DNA from: a bacterium | Lineage (GTDB): Bacteria; Pseudomonadota; Alphaproteobacteria; Caulobacterales; Hyphomonadaceae | Assembly (NCBI GenBank): GCA_016125045.1 | Contig: WGML01000006.1 | Location: forward strand, 186,001 to 250,000 | Direction: 5' to 3' | DNA: 64,000 nt | Part shown: positions 61,540 to 64,000 of the stretch, one piece after another | How positions within the stretch are numbered: position 1 is the first letter of the stretch | How the letters are laid out: each line of letters opens with the position of its first letter | Notes under the pieces: generated by a model | What the model was told of the DNA's origin: nothing | Databases searched by the model: none | The model's input: the letters and a program-made list of their open reading frames with translations, nothing else | Position numbers and translations under genes: made by a program

Positions 61540-64000
61540 TCAGGCGGCTTCCTTGAGCATCAGCTCGGATTTCACGCGCTCGGCGAGCTGGCGAAGGGTG
61601 AAGGGCTTCGGCAGGAAACTGATCGCCCGCTCTTCCTCCAGCGCCTTGGCGAGGTCGCGCTCGGCATAGCCGGAGATGAACATCACCCGCGCGCCGCGCA
61701 GATGCGGCCGCGCCTCGCGGAACAGCGCCGGCCCGTCCATTCCGGGCAGCACCACATCGGAGATGAGCAGATCGATGCCGCCGACATTCTCCTTGATGAG
61801 GGAGAGCGCCTTCTCGCCATCCCCGGCTTCAATCACCTGATAGCCGAGCGATTCAAGGAGCTGAGCGGCGATGCCGCGAACCGCCTCCTCATCCTCGACC
61901 AGCAGGATACGGCCGCGCCCCGCCAGATCGCCCGATGCGGGCTGAGGCGTCGCCTCCTGCGCGGGCTGCGGCGCGGGCGCCTCCTCGGCCTTGCCGGTCC
62001 AGGCGGGCAGGAAGATCTTGAAGGTCGTGCCGCGCCCGGGCTTCGAGACCGGGTAGATATAGCCCTCCGACTGCTTCACGATGCCGTAGACGGTGGCGAG
62101 ACCGAGCCCCGTTCCCGCGCCCGGATCCTTGGTCGTGAAGAAGGGCTGGAAGATCTTGTCGAGGATTTCGGCCGGCATGCCGGCCCCGTCGTCGATCACT
62201 TCGATCAGGAGATAGTCGCCCTCGTGCGCGTGGTTGAACCCGTCCGTGCGGGCGATCGCGGCGGTGGCGCGCGAGGTGCGGATGACGAGATTGCCGCCGC
62301 CATTCTTCTCGATCATCGCGTCGCGGGCGTTGGTGCAGAGATTGGTGAGCGCCGTCTCGATCTGGTTGCGGTCCGCGCGGATCATCGGCAGGTCGCGCCC
62401 GTGCACGATGTCAAGCTTCACCCGTTCGTCGATGATGTCGCGCAGGAGCACGAAATAGTCCGACAGCATGTCGGAGATGTCGAACACGTCCTGACGGAAC
62501 ACCTGGCGGCGCGAATAGGCGAGCAGCATGCGCACCATCTCCGCCCCGCGCGAGACGAACTCATTGATCGCCTTCAGTTCGACGAAGGTCGGGTCGCCGG
62601 GCGGGTGGCGGATCTGGAGCTTGTTGACGTTGAGCAGCACACCGAGCAGCAGGTTGTTGAAATTGTGCGCAAGCTCGCCGCCGAGCTGGCCGATCGTCTG
62701 CATCTTCTCGCCCTGCGCCAGGCGCAGTTCGAGATTTTTCTTCTCGGTTGTGTCGATCACATAGGCGGCGGCGGGCCTGCCGTTGCGGTCGAGCGCGATG
62801 AAGACGTCGACCGTGCGTTGCGGTTCTCCCGGCAGTTTCAGCTCGACCGCTCGGTCGAGCGCGCGCGCGAGTTCCTCAGCGAGGGAGGCGGGCCCCTGAT
62901 CGGCGACGAACAGATCCGCAAAACGGGCGCCGGGCTGGGCGCGCCCATCCGTGATTTCCCGCAGGGAACGGTTGGCGTCCAGCATCACAGCAGTCTCGAC
63001 GCTGTCGCCGTCCAGACGGACGACGCCGAATGGCGCATCGGCGAACATGGTGTCGTCCGAGGGCGCGATCTGCGCGGCCCCGACAGCCCCGGAGGATGAG
63101 GATATAGAGAGTGCTGCGGGACGGCGCACGGCGGTCGCCTCCCCTCCCGCCGACACGTGCACGACCGAACGGCTGAGCGCTTCCGGCCCCTTGCCGGACC
63201 AGACGGTGATAAGGGTCGCCGGCGTCTCGACGCCGTCGCGCGCGCGCATCACCACCTCCGCCCGCTGCACGGAAACGCCGCGGGCCTCGCGCTTCATCAG
63301 CCGCAGCCCCTCGGGGCGGAGGATGTCCTCAAGGCGCAGTCCGGCCGGCTCGTCCGACAGGCCGAGCATCCGGCGCAGCACGGCGTTGATATACACCACC
63401 CGCCCGTCGCGCCGGGCGCAGAAGAAGCCCACCGGCGCATCCTCGATATAGAGCGCGCCGGGATTGATCGCGCCGTCGGCGCGGGAGAGCGAGGTGGTTT
63501 CGTCGATCCGCCGCAGCCGCCAGAGAGCGCGGGTCTTTCCGAGCGGCGACACCGACGCCTCGAACTGGACCGGCGACTGCGCGTCGCCCAGCAGCACCAT
63601 CGGCAGCGTTTCGCGACGGACGTCCCCCGCCTTCGCCGCCTTGGAGAGACGATAGATCGGAGCCGCCATGCCCGGGCTCGCGCCGAGCAGCCGGTCGACC
63701 GACGGCGCATGTCCGGCCTGTCCGGCGTCCTCGGAGATTTCCGCGATCGCGAAATAGGCTGCGTTGGCCGCGACGGGCGCGCCGCCGCGATCGGTGATGA
63801 GCGCCGGTTCATCCAGCGCTTCGAGCCAGGCGAGCTTGTGGTTTTCCGCCGCCGCGGCCTCCGCCGCGCCGCGCTCCGGGAACAGGCCGAGGCGCTTGCC
63901 CGCCCCGCGCAGCATCCAGACGGCGAGGACGAGCAGCATCATGCCGAGCGCGATGATGAGGACGACGCCGGACGGGCCGACCGCGTCGCTCCAGGTGAGC
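61540..64000 (-). CDS. cckA: Hybrid histidine kinase CckA (5' end outside window)
   Basis: At least 819 residues; the frame is open to the right edge, where a transmembrane helix ([19 protein letters not shown]) is visible, so only the extreme N terminus is missing. PAS-like domains follow, then the dimerisation/phosphotransfer block [17 protein letters not shown] with the phospho-accepting His, the ATPase domain ([30 protein letters not shown]) and a C-terminal receiver ([24 protein letters not shown] with the phospho-Asp). In Caulobacter CckA drives CtrA phosphorylation through ChpT and controls the cell cycle. CtrA and ChpT are not in the window. Confidence 0.93.
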   Translation of the reverse strand, partial: LTWSDAVGPSGVVLIIALGMMLLVLAVWMLRGAGKRLGLFPERGAAEAAAAENHKLAWLEALDEPALITDRGGAPVAANAAYFAIAEISEDAGQAGHAPSVDRLLGASPGMAAPIYRLSKAAKAGDVRRETLPMVLLGDAQSPVQFEASVSPLGKTRALWRLRRIDETTSLSRADGAINPGALYIEDAPVGFFCARRDGRVVYINAVLRRMLGLSDEPAGLRLEDILRPEGLRLMKREARGVSVQRAEVVMRARDGVETPATLITVWSGKGPEALSRSVVHVSAGGEATAVRRPAALSISSSSGAVGAAQIAPSDDTMFADAPFGVVRLDGDSVETAVMLDANRSLREITDGRAQPGARFADLFVADQGPASLAEELARALDRAVELKLPGEPQRTVDVFIALDRNGRPAAAYVIDTTEKKNLELRLAQGEKMQTIGQLGGELAHNFNNLLLGVLLNVNKLQIRHPPGDPTFVELKAINEFVSRGAEMVRMLLAYSRRQVFRQDVFDISDMLSDYFVLLRDIIDERVKLDIVHGRDLPMIRADRNQIETALTNLCTNARDAMIEKNGGGNLVIRTSRATAAIARTDGFNHAHEGDYLLIEVIDDGAGMPAEILDKIFQPFFTTKDPGAGTGLGLATVYGIVKQSEGYIYPVSKPGRGTTFKIFLPAWTGKAEEAPAPQPAQEATPQPASGDLAGRGRILLVEDEEAVRGIAAQLLESLGYQVIEAGDGEKALSLIKENVGGIDLLISDVVLPGMDGPALFREARPHLRGARVMFISGYAERDLAKALEEERAISFLPKPFTLRQLAERVKSELMLKEAA

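Noticed and set aside
1-64000. CRISPR arrays, insertion sequences, tRNA and rRNA genes
   Set aside because: No regularly spaced repeats, no transposase, no cloverleaf with a CCA end and no rRNA-like stretch was seen.

Overview
The window is a contiguous piece of a GC-rich alphaproteobacterial chromosome, about two thirds G+C by eye. The evidence is a CckA-type hybrid kinase, a PurL/BolA/GrxD cluster, a recA-alaS pair, RpoD and DnaG side by side, a large TonB-dependent receptor, a mitochondrial-fission-ELM1-like protein, and a DnaG zinc region of the alphaproteobacterial type. The mix of cell-cycle kinase, TonB receptor, PhoX and TauD fits an aquatic heterotroph near the Caulobacterales/Hyphomonadales/Maricaulales. 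That placement is inference; no rRNA gene is present to test it.

Layout. 1-6.4 kb: accessory genes (membrane protein cut by the edge, an A1S_2505-like gene with a small partner, an NTF2-like protein, a secreted four-repeat PPC protein, PhoX, a LOG-family protein). 6.5-12.2 kb: rpoD and dnaG on the minus strand, divergent from carA. 12.2-19.7 kb: GT2 glycosyltransferase and GtrA protein, DUF389/OmpA-like protein, M48 protease, an ArsR/SRPBCC regulator with a MAPEG gene, an MBL-fold hydrolase and a CAP-domain protein. 19.9-28.2 kb: carB, greA, ELM1-like gene, trxB, M23-domain protein, alpha/beta hydrolase, purQ. 28.4-34.9 kb: entericidin, a secreted unknown, a TauD dioxygenase, cold-shock gene, esterase, pseudouridine synthase, crotonase and a VapC-type toxin-antitoxin pair. 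35-42.7 kb: purL, bolA, aldo/keto reductase, grxD, cupin, GST, rimO, GIN-domain protein, lipoprotein. 42.8-48.9 kb: rpsD-ppk2, serine hydrolase, M20 amidohydrolase, TerC protein, TrmJ-type methyltransferase. 48.9-55.3 kb: two GT25 glycosyltransferases, icd, TonB-dependent receptor. 55.6-64 kb: small membrane protein, alaS, recA, a PI-PLC-like lipoprotein and cckA, which runs off the right edge.

How the genes work together. CarA and CarB make carbamoyl phosphate. PurQ and PurL are two parts of FGAM synthase; the third part, PurS, is not in the window. BolA and GrxD are expected to form an iron-sulfur protein complex. RpsD, RimO, the RsuA-family enzyme, the TrmJ-like enzyme and AlaS belong to translation. 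The strongest readable regulatory signals are an ArsR-gene promoter with a perfect palindrome in its spacer and a probable leaderless start, the toxin-antitoxin promoter with 10-bp-spaced repeats, a LexA-like site upstream of recA, and two clear intrinsic terminators.

Most of the window is ordinary core genome. I saw no prophage, insertion sequence, CRISPR array, tRNA or rRNA gene. The less ordinary points are the atypical VapC partner, the self-operator on the ArsR/SRPBCC gene, the rpsD-ppk2 start/stop overlap, and the duplicated low-GC GT25 genes.
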